Both the position numbers and the translations under genes were made by a program. Positions 13,904 through 24,100 of a stretch of 64,000 bases of DNA are shown here, one piece after another (the first letter of the stretch is position 1; every line of letters begins with the position of its first letter). The stretch comes from Microvelia longipes (lineage: Eukaryota; Arthropoda; Insecta; Hemiptera; Veliidae). Below the pieces are notes generated by a model, which ran no database searches, had not been told where the DNA came from, and saw only the letters and a program-made list of their open reading frames with translations. Location of the stretch: assembly GCA_018340805.1 (NCBI GenBank), contig JACMZG010001911.1, positions 31,867,413 through 31,931,412 of the forward strand. The letters run 5' to 3'.

Positions 13904-14395
13904 TATAAAATTATTGTGTTTAGACTAAAAATCCTAACCTGGAATTTCACCTGAATTATCAGTGTCTCTCTTATTATCTTAGTGTGTTTATGCTAGAGGG
14001 TTGAAAATTCATACACAAATACATTTTTAGTTCTAGTTGGGTTTTTTGGAAAAACATTTGTATATTATGTCAACCAAGATTATTAATGACTCAGCAAAAA
14101 TTTTAATAATACTCAAAATCCTCTAAAATGTTAAAATCAATTTGAAATTTAGCAACTGTTAAGTCATCTATTAGACCAACGAATGTGCCTAGTTGCATAT
14201 CATTATGAACATTAGTTCATTTTTTATTTAATGACATTTAGTTTGTTTAAAATTTGAAAAATAATCCAATTATTTTTATATCAGGCCAGTTTTTGTTTGA
14301 TGACTAATATTGAGCTGTATCAAGTGAAGTATTGTTCTTACTTTTGCTGTCTTTTTGTTTACAGAGGAAGAGACAACAGGAGTCGACCATACTAA
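320..14395 (+). CDS. caz: cabeza, FUS/EWS/TAF15-family RNA-binding protein (5' partial)
   Basis: This FET-family protein binds RNA in the nucleus and acts in transcription and pre-mRNA processing. Exons are 320-529, 770-925, 1146-1230, 5824-5849, 9958-10121, 10504-10633, 11955-12208, 12710-12913, 13364-13490 and 14365-14395, all with GT/AG borders. In order they encode a Gly/Tyr/Gln/Ser/Pro-rich low-complexity region, RG repeats, one RRM (RNP2-like TVFVSGM, RNP1-like KGEATVTY, the family's degenerate form), RGG repeats, a RanBP2-type zinc finger ([19 protein letters not shown] then NRC), more RGG, and a final SRPY. The RPY end matches the PY-NLS of FUS bound by transportin. About 460 codons are present and the start codon lies upstream of the window. 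Phases agree at every junction, but exon 11955-12208 is one base short, so its RGG part shifts frame; an assembly error in a G run is the likeliest cause. Family identity is very secure; orthology to caz rather than a lineage paralogue is inferred. Confidence 0.93.
770..925 (+). CDS. caz: caz exon: Tyr/Asn/Gln/Ser-rich prion-like segment
   Basis: The exon follows TTTGTAG and ends before GTAAAATT. It is rich in Tyr, Asn, Gln and Ser ([20 protein letters not shown]), as expected of the aggregation-prone N-terminal domain. The phase matches the exon ending at 529 (one base carried). Confidence 0.88.
1146..1230 (+). CDS. caz: caz exon: first Gly/Arg-rich stretch
   Basis: The exon encodes [22 protein letters not shown] sequence and ends YN plus two bases before the donor GTAAGT. 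The following intron is 4.6 kb. Confidence 0.85.
1611..1641. repeat. Perfect 14-bp inverted repeat with a 3-nt loop
   Basis: The arms are 1611-1624 (ATTTTGCTGAGTTT) and 1628-1641 (its exact reverse complement), with TTC between them. In caz pre-mRNA this would form a hairpin. It is too short for a typical miRNA precursor, and no function can be assigned. Confidence 0.85.
4590..4650 (-). repeat. Family A interspersed repeat, end fragment
   Basis: The sequence AAGCATAGCGAATCCGAAAG followed by GGTACCCCGTACC at 4630-4642 matches the end shared by copies at 43070, 47335 and 57070. Only this end is present. Confidence 0.6.
4847..5296. mobile_element. hAT-type MITE (450 bp) in a caz intron
   Basis: The ends are CAGTGGTTCCCAAC (4847-4860) and GTTGGGAACCACTA (5283-5296), inverted repeats of the kind seen in hAT/Charlie-like elements. 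The 8-bp flanks TCCCAAAG (4839-4846) and TCCTAAAT (5297-5304) agree at 6 of 8 positions, consistent with a decayed 8-bp target-site duplication. It is non-autonomous, with no transposase. An open frame inside (4934-5209) shows no recognisable domain. Confidence 0.78.
5824..5849 (+). CDS. caz: caz 26-nt microexon
   Basis: Flanked by TTTTAG and GTAAAT, it encodes RGRGGFNK plus split codons at both ends (AA+C before, G+GA after). The phases fit the exons ending at 1230 and starting at 9958. Its length is not a multiple of three, so skipping it would shift the frame. Confidence 0.8.
5850..9957 (+). other. Long caz intron (4.1 kb)
   Basis: AT-rich intron between the microexon and the RRM exon, ending GTGGATGTAG. 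I see no gene, RNA or recognisable element in it. Confidence 0.7.
9958..10121 (+). CDS. caz: caz exon: Gly-rich linker and first half of the RRM
   Basis: A poly-Gly linker is followed by the start of the RRM: RNP2-like TVFVSGM and then [11 protein letters not shown], closely matching the FUS-family pattern. It ends in phase 0 before GTAATT. Confidence 0.93.
10504..10633 (+). CDS. caz: caz exon: second half of the RRM
   Basis: It starts after TTGTCAG and encodes [15 protein letters not shown], then RNP1-like KGEATVTY and AIKWFD. The extended loop with KKTG and a K-rich hairpin is typical of FET-family RRMs. One base is carried into the next exon. Confidence 0.93.
10634..11954 (+). other. caz intron with a family A repeat copy
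   Basis: A 1.3-kb intron. About 11283-11585 matches the interior of family A in reverse orientation (AAGTTGTCTGTCTATAAGTG, then the TGTTATCAT, GTACAAAAATCA and TTTCATT landmarks in the same order as at 46650-46960). No gene is seen in the remainder. Confidence 0.65.
11955..12208 (+). CDS. caz: caz exon: end of the RRM plus RGG box, with a 1-nt frameshift
   Basis: It follows TTTCAG. The 5' part reads [17 protein letters not shown] (end of the RRM) and then [16 protein letters not shown]. From the G run at 12089-12092 the meaningful frame moves by one: downstream, [20 protein letters not shown] and [14 protein letters not shown] are read only in the +1-shifted frame, which is also the one that joins in phase to the zinc-finger exon. 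The exon is 254 nt; 255 would fit. A dropped G in the homopolymer is the simplest explanation. Confidence 0.88.
12709..12709 (+). other. Acceptor deciding the frame of the zinc-finger exon
   Basis: TTTGTTTAG ends here. Using it, the carried G plus AT gives Asp and keeps the zinc finger in frame. No other nearby acceptor gives that frame. Confidence 0.7.
12710..12913 (+). CDS. caz: caz exon: RanBP2-type zinc finger
   Basis: It encodes a Gly/Arg-rich lead, then [20 protein letters not shown] followed by CNRCNGPKP, with the four cysteines and the W/N positions of RanBP2 fingers that bind GU-containing RNA. It ends in a Gly/Pro/Arg tail before GTACTC. Confidence 0.95.
13364..13490 (+). CDS. caz: caz exon: C-terminal RGG box
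   Basis: Almost pure Gly/Arg with one Tyr, ending GGGPMQRGG plus two bases before GTAATT. Such arginines are usual substrates of arginine methyltransferases in this family (family knowledge, not seen here). Confidence 0.9.
13491..14364 (+). other. caz last intron with (TA)n and a family A copy
   Basis: A (TA)n run lies at 13869-13901. About 13960-14260 matches the family A interior in reverse orientation (GTTTATGCTAGAGGGTTG, then AATGACTCAGCAAAA). The acceptor is GTTTACAG. Confidence 0.65.
14365..14395 (+). CDS. caz: caz terminal exon with PY nuclear localisation signal
   Basis: It encodes GRDNRSRPY and then TAA at 14393-14395. The basic run ending in R-P-Y is the transportin-binding PY-NLS that ends FUS-family proteins, confirming that the C-terminus is complete. 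Confidence 0.93.
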
Positions 14396-15125
14396 GATAA
14401 AAATGATTATATATCTCCTCCATTCAGTGTTGATCTTAGAAGAGAAAACATCAGGGAAAATTCTATCCTATTTTACTACCTTAATTTTATTATCATGTAC
14501 AAATGTTCTGTCTATTGTTCTTAGATTTTGTAGATTCACTCTTAAATATTTTATTTTATAATTTACAGATATTTATGATTCAATTAATTTAAAGTTTTGT
14601 ATATAATGTTATTTTATTATTATTTTAAATTAGTGTTTATTCCTTGATACAATTTATTGTTCTTTTAAAAAGAATTTACAACATAAGCAAACAGTTCTTG
14701 AAATTATTTCATTATAATAATTACATAAATATTATGTAAAAAAAAAATATATGTAGTTATATTAGCTTACAAGTACTACATAAAAGCTGATCAAATTCCG
14801 TCTGCATGCTAGATTTTAGCAGCTCTCAGATTTATCTTTTTACAACTAAGAGAAGAACTGTAATATTTATCTATTAATATGAATTATTCTGTGAGGGAAA
14901 AAGTGTAGTGATATTAATTTTCATCTTTGCACTTTCTGAATTATTTTTTAGTCCTCAACGTTAATATTTCAAGTAAGAATGGATTTTGTTCACAGTATCG
15001 TCTTTTTAAAATGTTTTAAATTTGTAACTTTTCATTATCATTTATCATTATTTTAAGATAAGTTTGACTTGAGTTTTGAAAATTCAATATTTGTATAAAA
15101 TAAATTTATTTCTTTTTTAATTTTT
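14396..15125 (+). other. Probable caz 3'UTR
   Basis: AT-rich sequence after the stop. AATAAA at 15099-15104, followed by a T-rich stretch at 15110-15130, is the best polyadenylation site, but nearer weak signals cannot be excluded. Confidence 0.5.
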
Positions 15126-15375
15126 TTTTGTCTCCTATTTCTTTTATTATTGTTATATGAAAGTTAACTTCATATAGTTTTTGACACTGGAAAAAACTCG
15201 TAATCAAATTTTCAGTAAGCATTAATATAATTGATCAATCGCCCCTTATGCATTCATTGAAATAAAATCACCTATGCCTGATGGTGGACAGGAGTCTGAT
15301 TTTTCAAAACATATCTGAAGAAGAATTTTACCTCTAGAACGGAGAAGTAAGTATAATTTTCTTTCATGTAGAGGG

Positions 15376-15600
15376 AGAAAAAAAGACAGCTCCTGTCATC
15401 TAAATCTACAGTGAGAAAAGAGACAGCTCCTACAATCTAAATCTACAGCGAGAAAATAGACAGCTCCTGCAATCTAAATCTACAGTGAGAAAAGAAACAC
15501 CTCCTGCAATCTAAATCTACAGTGTGAAAAGAGACAGCTCCTGTGATCCAAGTCTACAGTGAGAAAAGAAACAGCTCCTGCAATCTAAATCTACAGGGAA
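15376..15600. repeat. 37-bp tandem array, about 6 copies
   Basis: AGACAGCTCC recurs every 37 bp (15384, 15421, 15458 and so on), followed by a variant of ATCTAAATCTACAGTG and GAGAAAA. Copies differ by a few substitutions and have no unique spacers, so this is a minisatellite and not a CRISPR array. Confidence 0.88.
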
Positions 15601-16532
15601 AAAGTAAGAAAGCGAGAGTGAAATGGCTTTGGTTGCCACAGCAACTATTTAAATTTCGCTCTGCATTCCCTTTTTAGCTCAATTGTTGATCATCAAGGCT
15701 CATCAACCTAAAATTATTTATTATTTCACCAAAAAAGAGCAGGCTTGAAAAATAAGTAATACTTTAATATTTTTCAGGAGGCTCCAGATGAATTTAATAA
15801 TTAATATTAGTTCTAATAAGTTGCGAAAATTGCATCGTACCTAGAATAATCATACATGAAAGTTCACTCTTTCTAGCTTTTCATACTTCAATTTGATGCA
15901 CTTGGCAAAAATCTATAAAATTAAGAAAAAGAGAGTCTTATTCATAATTGTGTAAACATAAATTTCAATTGCCATAATGCACATTTATTTAACAAATTGA
16001 CGTTCAGTCCATCATTTAGTTTTAAAATCCCCTAGGCCATAAGCATTTTGGGGATTTACCAATCAGAGAAGCTGCTGCTAAACCCTCACTTGATAAGAGA
16101 AAAAATCCCTACCCTTATTTCCCGAATAGCTGTAGGAAAATAACCTTCCAAACAAGAGTACACTTAGTTCGTTAGTGGTTCTTCTTGTTTTCATCAGTTT
16201 GAAAACTACTGTCTAATTAATCATGAAAATTATATAAAATAAAGCTATACAAAAGATATTTAAAAAACATCGCCAAAAAACAGGTTAACCTGATTAATTT
16301 ACGAAGTGTTTTCCCGCTCTCTTCTTGTAGGGATTTTTTTTAGAAATGGCAGTGCCTAAACTAACCTGTAAAGATTTTTAAAGTAGTTGATAAGCTGCAA
16401 GATGTTAGAAATTTATAAGGTGACTTTTATATAAATAAATAAAATTTATTTTTATGAATGAAAGTTTCTACCAGTGTATATGGCATTCAATTTCTCTTGA
16501 AAGCTAACTCTATTTGAAACCTTAGTGCATAT
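15601..16532. other. Intergenic, nothing recognised
   Basis: AT-rich sequence between the 37-bp array and the 115-bp duplication. I see no gene or element. Confidence 0.5.
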
Positions 16533-16762
16533 GGGGACAGAGTAGGGGAAATTCAAAGCCTTGAAATGCTTGTGAATTTTTTTTGAAATCATTTATCTAA
16601 GCATGACATCATAAAAAAAGAAAACTTATTGTTTTTAAAATGTGTTGGGGGACAGAGTAGGGGAAATTCAAAGCCTTGAAATGCTTGTGAATTTTTTTTG
16701 AAATCATTTATCTAAGCATGACATCATAAAAAAAGAAAACTTATTGTTTTTAAAATGTGTTG
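16533..16762. repeat. 115-bp tandem duplication
   Basis: Bases 16533-16647 (starting GGGGACAGAGTAGGGGAAAT) are repeated essentially without change at 16648-16762. The near identity points to a recent event or an assembly duplication. Confidence 0.92.
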
Positions 16763-17558
16763 TACACGGTGTTACAATTAAAATACATCACCCCACCTAA
16801 CTCAGCTTCAAATAGAGCTATCACCAAAATATTATTATCCACCCCCTTCAAGTTGATTGCCAGGAGCTTAAATAATCAATTATTTTTTTGGCCATCTTCT
16901 TCTAAGTATAAAAATGAGATTACCTAATTGTGCTTTTCTACAATAACTTGAGAATTTAAAACTAAAGCATAACATGTTTATGATTCCTTCAATAACTACA
17001 CTATTTGTTCAACTATCCAACGTCACTCAAGTCCAGATATTTGACAAAGAGCTATCAATTGACATAGATAAATACTTTTATTCAATATGAATGAAAACCC
17101 ATAATTTGGTACACCAGGATACATTACTATTGCCAAAAAAAAAAAAATAGTATCTAACCCCTTTTAAGTTTACTACCAGGAGCTTAAATAACCAAATATT
17201 GTTTTGGCAATTGTCTCCCTAGCATAGCAGAAGTGTGGTTTTTTAAAATAACTTTAGTTTATGGAATTCAAATATATATTGGTATTTGGATTTTTTAGCA
17301 AATGGTGTTGTTTCTGAATAAAGCAAAGCAATATCATAAATCATTCGCTCCACTTTGAAATTCAGAAGTTATTGTAGAAAAACACACTTTGGCAATATGC
17401 TCGTTATAATAGGAACAAGATTACCTAAAAAATTATAGGTTATTTAAGCTCCTGGTAGTGGAATTTAGACTCAGAGGGGGTTATTACTAGTTTTTTGGTG
17501 ACAACTATATAAGAAGCTTAGTTAGTCAGGGCGATGTATTTGAAATAGCCACCCTGTA
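16763..17558. mobile_element. Mariner-like MITE with TA ends (about 800 bp)
   Basis: The left end TACACGGTGTTACAATTAAA and the reverse complement of the right end (TACAGGGTGGCTATTTCAAA) align, and the similarity continues inward through ATACATC, AACTAAGCTT and GAGCTTAAATAA blocks. The terminal TA fits the TA target of Tc1/mariner elements. A third copy of the inner arm lies near 17130-17220 (ACCAGGAGCTTAAATAACC). There is no transposase. Confidence 0.68.
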
Positions 17559-17724
17559 TGTTAGGGTTGATGGCAAGCTAATGCTAAATATTTCTGTAGG
17601 TGCATATATATTCATATACCCTTATGTCCATGGCCTCTTGGGTTTATTAGTGCTTAAGGGTTGGGAAAATCGTCTGCCTCCAACCTGATTAGCCTTCTAT
17701 CCCAATCAGTCAGTAGAATAAGCC

Positions 17725-17740
17725 CCCCCCCCCCCCCCCA
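17725..17740. repeat. Poly(C) tract
   Basis: A run of about 16 C in an AT-rich context, similar to C/G tracts near 24911, 33342, 39811 and 54773. Its exact length may be unreliable in the assembly. Confidence 0.8.
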
Positions 17741-18017
17741 GTAACTACGGAGAGCCGAGCAAGCAGGTGAGGAAGGTAGCAGTGAAGCAGCCTGCATGAT
17801 AAAAATTAGCAAAATGCCAGTACGAAATTAATTAGCTTTTATGGGGCATGGCTCTTGGACCAAAAGTTCCACATATTAATTTTAATCCCACAACTCGTCT
17901 GAAACTCAAGGAAAATGAAATAAAGACAAAATGAAAGTTTAACCCATTACAAGTATATTATAACGGGATACAAAACAAAATAAAACATTAAATATATATA
18001 AAGATAAAAAGGAACAT

Positions 18018-18023
18018 TTTATT
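18018..18023 (-). promoter_or_regulatory. AATAAA polyadenylation signal overlapping the RpS8 stop codon
   Basis: On the minus strand the coding end GGAAAATAA runs into AATAAA, so the stop codon lies inside the hexamer. If used, the 3'UTR would be only some 10-30 nt. A downstream signal cannot be excluded. Confidence 0.55.
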
Positions 18024-18128
18024 TTCCTTTCTTGGCTTTTATTTTTCTCATATAAAATTCTAGTTCTTTTCCTTCGATGAGGTATCCATCGGCTCTACCA
18101 CACTGTCCTGGTCTGCTAGCAATACATG
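18019..18128 (-). CDS. RpS8: RpS8 exon 6
   Basis: It encodes [20 protein letters not shown] and then the basic tail ending KAKKGK and TAA. The acceptor is TTGTTACAG. Confidence 0.97.
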
Positions 18129-21100
18129 CTGTAACAAATAAAAATTAGTTAGCCACAATTAAACTTATCATTAGCCTAAGATATATTTTCTTAGTATAAT
18201 TCATTAGTATTAACAGTCATATTTTACAGAAAATAAGAGAAAAGGATGCTACTGACTGATTTGTATAAGAGTACACCTAAAAACTTTTAGACTAAAAGGG
18301 TTTTTACTAAAGTTGTAATGCCCTAATGATAGCATCAAATGGTTGAAAAATTAAAAAAAGGAATAGTTATCCTCAACCCCTTCTTATAGAGAGATAATTC
18401 ATTTTGAGGAGTCTTTATTGATGGACCTGTCAAAACTCTGGCAAATGGCTAACCTTGTTCACTGAATTTTTTACCACCAAGAGGATTAATCCAATATTTT
18501 TAACACAAGGACTCTCAAAATTAAAAAATACCAAAAACAAGTCATTTACGAAAAATAGTAGTAGATCAGTTACTGTTGTGAAGACAACAAAAACAATAAT
18601 TGCTTAAAGGTATAAAATTATGGTTTAAATTTATTGGCCTACCAAAAAATATTAAGAATTAATTGAGACTAGGGCACAAAATTATTTTTTCTTTCTAAAC
18701 TATAAAGAAATTAAAGAAGAACATAGTCAAGTAAAGGTCCTATAATCTCCCAATAGTAATCAGCAAATAACTCCTGCACTTTTGATTTTTAGGCATTGCA
18801 TTAAAAAAAGGAAAAGTAAGGACACTTTAAATTTAAAGAGCCCAATACTATTGAAATTTATAGAGGAAAAGAATTAAGAAGTTTCCATACTTAATAAAGC
18901 TGAGCAAGAACTAAAAAATTGTGTAAGGGGTATCTAGGAACTTTTCCTCATCACATCAGATTCTCTACGCTCATCTTCGGACTAGCTTCGCTCGTCCTCA
19001 GAATATTCAAGTCGTTAAATTAATAATACAACACCTATTCGGACTCGTTCTATCATTTCATAAAAATTGAACTAATGCTGATAATGAGATCGGGCACATA
19101 TTTTAGTTTTATACATTGCTACATGCATGCTAAATCTCAATCTGATTGCATGATTCTTCCAGGTTTCATGATTTTCCGGTGAGTCATTGTTGCGTGTTAA
19201 TATGACATAAAAAATTATTTTCCCAATAGCACAACTACAGCAGTAGAATAATATTTGTACAATGTTTCAAATATTTAGCATAAAAACAATGGGAGCAATG
19301 ATGATAACAAGACACACACACAGACAACTTTGTGAAAACCACTTAGGAGGCCATAAAAACACCATAAACGGATAATTCCGGTGACATCACAGTTTTGTTT
19401 GCAAACACAATACTTTTCCCATATACCTACGTTATAAGTAAGGAAAAGTAAAAAATTGAATGCGCTGTCACTTCAATAAGTATTGGAAACCTGTTAAGTT
19501 AAATAAATTTATTAATTTGGGTTTTAAATAACACATCCGCCCAACTGATAAATAAATAGATGATGAAAACAAACTGTACTCCGAATTACAATTATACGTG
19601 ATCCAAATAATTGCAATTTTTCAACTCCGTGGCCAGGCTGATGTTAGACACAGCAAAATCTTAATATATTTTTCCATTTTGGGTCAAGCCTTTGAATACT
19701 TTGGGTAACGTTTTAAGATGTATAAACTATAATGCCGTGGAAACTAATTTGAAAATAAGAATTACATAAATAAAAATTTAGCATCATAAAAATAACATTA
19801 CACATATAATTTAGCACAATCAGCATTCATATGGCACAGCTATAGGAAGAATGCTAGAGTGTGGCACTGAGTCAGTGCTAACCTTTGTAATATATGGTAT
19901 TATATTTAATCTTTATTAGTATAATATATTTTTCTTAAATGCTAATAAAATTATTTATTGCATATATTGTATTTAGAGAGTGCTAGGGAAAAAGCATTTA
20001 TTTTGAAGAAGTAAGGTCATTAAAATTCTCACCTAATACTCTTCCAGTCTGGAATTGTTCTTCAAGAGCTGGTTCAACTTTAGCTAACTTCTGTCTTTCC
20101 TTGTATTTCTTTTCTACTTTCGCTGACCTCTTCTTATTTAAAACAGCTTCTTCTAACTCAGTCTAAATAAAATAAAAAATATTTAATAAGATAAAATATT
20201 AAACAGAGAAATAAAATGATACTCTGAATCTAATAAGAGTAGAGACCAACTATGACATATAAGCAAAAGATTTTCTCAAAGGAGCTTTCATTATTACACA
20301 TGTCAAATAAATTACATACAAGATTTAATAAAAAGACATCAGAATAGTAAGATTTTACATGCATAGTTGGCCAAAATATATCAACCATTCACAAAAATCA
20401 GAAAATAGCCAAGTTATCATCAGCAAGAATCTAAAAATTCTTTCCAGATGACACGCAGTTTTCATCACTAAATAAATAAATGTATTTCTTAATAGTTAAC
20501 ATGAAATATACAGAAAATTCACAAACATTTTATAGAACATTTGAACTGATTCCAGCTCTCAGAGTAACTATGATACATGAAATCATGATCTCAAACATTC
20601 ATTAAAACAATGAATTGGCGTTTGAGTCAATATGTAATACTTATCATCATAGAGCTTAATAGACATAACCATGACTCGTAAGTAATTAATCTAGAGTATT
20701 ATAATACAGAGTAATTATACTTGTAAGAAACTAATATTACACAGTTCAGAACTATTTTCTGTAATGAGCAAACTAGAATCAAGTTAGCCATTATGCTTAT
20801 AATTAAAACTGTTATCGCTAAACTGAGGGGCCAAGAATTTTTTTTAGCTAGGACTGGTAAATGATCAGTCCAACAAAAGGGATCTTTACACTTCATAGTC
20901 AAAGAATTCTCTTCCTTTGGAAATAATATGATTTTAGACCAATAATCAATCTGTCAGTCAGTCTAAATTTGAGGAGGTCAGATTAGTCGCCCAAAAAGAG
21001 GTAACCATAGAAATCTAAGAATAAAGTCAATCGTTAGGTTCTGATGGCTCCTAGTAGAATAATAGCACTATATATAGGAGAATTATAGATAACACAAAAT

Positions 21101-24100
21101 ATGGATGGAGGTCCTAACTAACACTACCAACTTAACAAAATAAATTATTTTCAATAAAGTTAGAAAACAGCATTTCCGGTTGTTGGAGTATTAAATTATT
21201 AATTAATGCTCTATTAATTATAAATGTATAAAATGCTTTATTATAATTTAATTAAGTATGATAAATTGAATTTTAACTTGAGATAGCCAATAGCTTTGAT
21301 GCATGTTGTGTTTTTACAAATAAAATAATATAAGTTATGTATTGAGAGATTACTTTTAGTATTTTTTTAAAGTTTAAACACAATTACTTACTGTTACGTG
21401 TTCATAAAATATTAGTTGCTAGCTTATTTTAAATTTGAGTGGATTTTTTTGATTGATTTATTGATAAACTTAAAAGACATACATGGTGGTTTGTAATGCT
21501 GTTGATTATGCCACAAAAGGATCAAAGAAAATGCTAACATTAGTTTCTACAGGAATGTTTCCAATAGGTGAAATACAATGATAATAATAACCTGTTGGTG
21601 AGGTTAACTTATCAAATTAGTAAATATTTTATTAGTCTATGGCCAAATACAAAGAAATATTTAAAAATTGGTGGGCTTGGAAGCCAAATATGGAAGAATG
21701 GCAACATAAATAAAACAAAAGAAAAAGGTTTTTTGTTTGGGTGGTACCCTTACTTAAGACTACCAGTAAACGATCTTTCGTGTTATCAATGGAATTCATT
21801 TATATTAACAGTTCTATGTTCCTTCCATAATAGTATTATACAAAGCCCAGGCTTTAGTATAAAATATAATACAAAACTTTCTTGGCATTTTTCATACGTA
21901 AGTTAACTGAAAAACCACTATTAATAAAAATCTAATGCTAACATTCCTTTAGCCTTTCTTTTTAATTTTATTCTAATTATTTATTATTATTGTAAGGTTA
22001 ACCTTCTTACATCAAGGAGGTTAACCTAAATAGTTTGATTTTTCCCACTATTGGGTCAGGTTTAGCCCAAAACAAAAATATAATCAAATGATTACTTTTG
22101 TTAAGTTTTGAGATGTGTTAACAGAGATGTTAACTTTTTAAGATATTAATAGAAATAAGTAGAAAAACAGAAGACTTGGTACTTGTTAGTTCAAAGTTTT
22201 GAACTAACATCATGAACTATAAAGCCATATTTATTGTATTGTTTGTGTTTTCCATTATTTCACTTACATTGACCTATGCTAAGAATATAACAACACTGTA
22301 AGTAAATTCATACTGCCCTAAAAACCAAACATGGTAACTGGTATATTTATACTATGTATTGGAGGGCTTTAACAGAAGTTGCCGTTCTTACATTATACTA
22401 TATTTAACATAAAAATTCCACCTAAGGATTATCATCATATTGAGTCCAAAACAATAAAAGTTATGAAAAGTTACTCTTTAAATTAACAACAATGACAATT
22501 CCCGTGAGTCTAACAAAACTAGAGAGTAATAAATATGATTACACTTCATAGTACATAATCGAATATTGCTCTCAGAGTAACTATGAAAAATACACATCAT
22601 AAGACAAATATCCCATCAAAACAATGAGAGTAAACATTTGCATCAACAAAAAATGACTCATCATAGAGCAAATAAGAAATAAGTGAATTAAAATTCATAT
22701 ATGTTAGAATTAAATTGGTACTTTTAAACATTGTATAATATCATCATATAATCTCAATAAAAAAAGAAGTTTAATCATATTAAATTAAATGCAAATTAGC
22801 AACTAGGCGAGGACTTTTACTTTATGATTTAGGGCAATATGTTATATTGGGTTATATTTCAATTTATGGTATTAATTTAATTTATTATTAAGCTATTTTA
22901 ATATTAGCTTAATATTGTTTAATACGATAATAAAATGCATTAAGAATATATATTAATAAAGAAGTATCATCAAAACGCTAATCTCTGTCTGGGAATATAT
23001 AATTAAAAGATTAGCATGAATACATTAATATTATTGTAAATTTTGCTGACAATATAAAAAAACCATAGCCCACTTTGAAGATAATAAGGATCAATATTAT
23101 AAAGTAACAGACTGATATAAACTATTGATATATGGCTTACCAATTTGGCATTTTTCTTCCTTCCAAGAGGGAGAGCATAATGTGCTTCATACCACTGTCT
23201 GAATGGGGTAGCGTCAATAATAACAATAGCATTTTTTACTAAAGTTTTGGTTCTGACCAATTCGTTATTAGAAGCATTATATACTACGTCAATAATACGA
23301 GTCTTTCTTGTACAACCTACAAAATAAATAAATGCATTTAAAATAAATCAAGGAAACCTAACTTAAAAATTGGTAGGTAAGCCTACATAATATATGTTCT
23401 CAGAGTAACTATGATACAAGTGATCACGCATCTTCAATATAATTATCAAAACGATAAAAATAATATTGAAATCACAGTGTAATTTTATCATCAAGAAACA
23501 TAATCTAGCATCAAAGCATAACTTGATGAATGAATAGTAATCCTTAATATTAGATATTATATAATAACACACAATTATAGTCATTAGACAGCATGGGAAA
23601 GTAATGGAAGGGAGCCAATAAGGTTATTGGTTCCTCAAAAGTAATACCCTACATTGTCACCTGATTATAACCATGTGCAATACTATAGTGAGATTTTACT
23701 ACATTCAAAAATTGGAAATGCAATACTTTAGCAACATAAAATACAAACGATGAGAGGACAAACTTAACAGTAGAATCCTCTCAAGCATTACAAAAAAAAA
23801 GATAAAAGCTCAAATGTCAATGTACAGCCTTAGAAAAGTACTTCACACATTTGCTGTCATGATTTCATACTTAAAATAAAGTTGAACTACTAAATGAACT
23901 CGAAACAAAACATCAACCACTTCATGCCTTCCTCTGAATAGTCCAAAATTAATAGTTAGTTGGAGACAGGCTATACCTACTCATCAACCTAACTAAAATA
24001 GATAAAATATAGGCTAAGACAGTAGGCACAAACATCACCCTCGTACTTACATTCAGAGCCCCACGAGAAGTTTCCATGGTCTAATCTGAGTGCCCTTAAT

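Larger units (their letters stand above)
20163..23140 (-). other. RpS8 intron 4 (3.0 kb) hosting two snoRNAs
   Basis: It contains C/D snoRNAs at 20554-20656 and 22568-22669. The 1.9 kb between them is AT-rich. An antisense open frame of 112 codons (21568-21906) has no recognisable domain and is probably chance. A 24-nt palindrome lies at 22185-22208. Confidence 0.8.

Noticed and set aside
15376..15600. CRISPR-like array
   Set aside because: The 37-bp units are head to tail without unique spacers, in a eukaryotic intergenic region.
21568..21906. 112-codon plus-strand open frame in RpS8 intron 4
   Set aside because: It is antisense within an intron, has no ATG support or domain, and its composition is that of AT-rich background.
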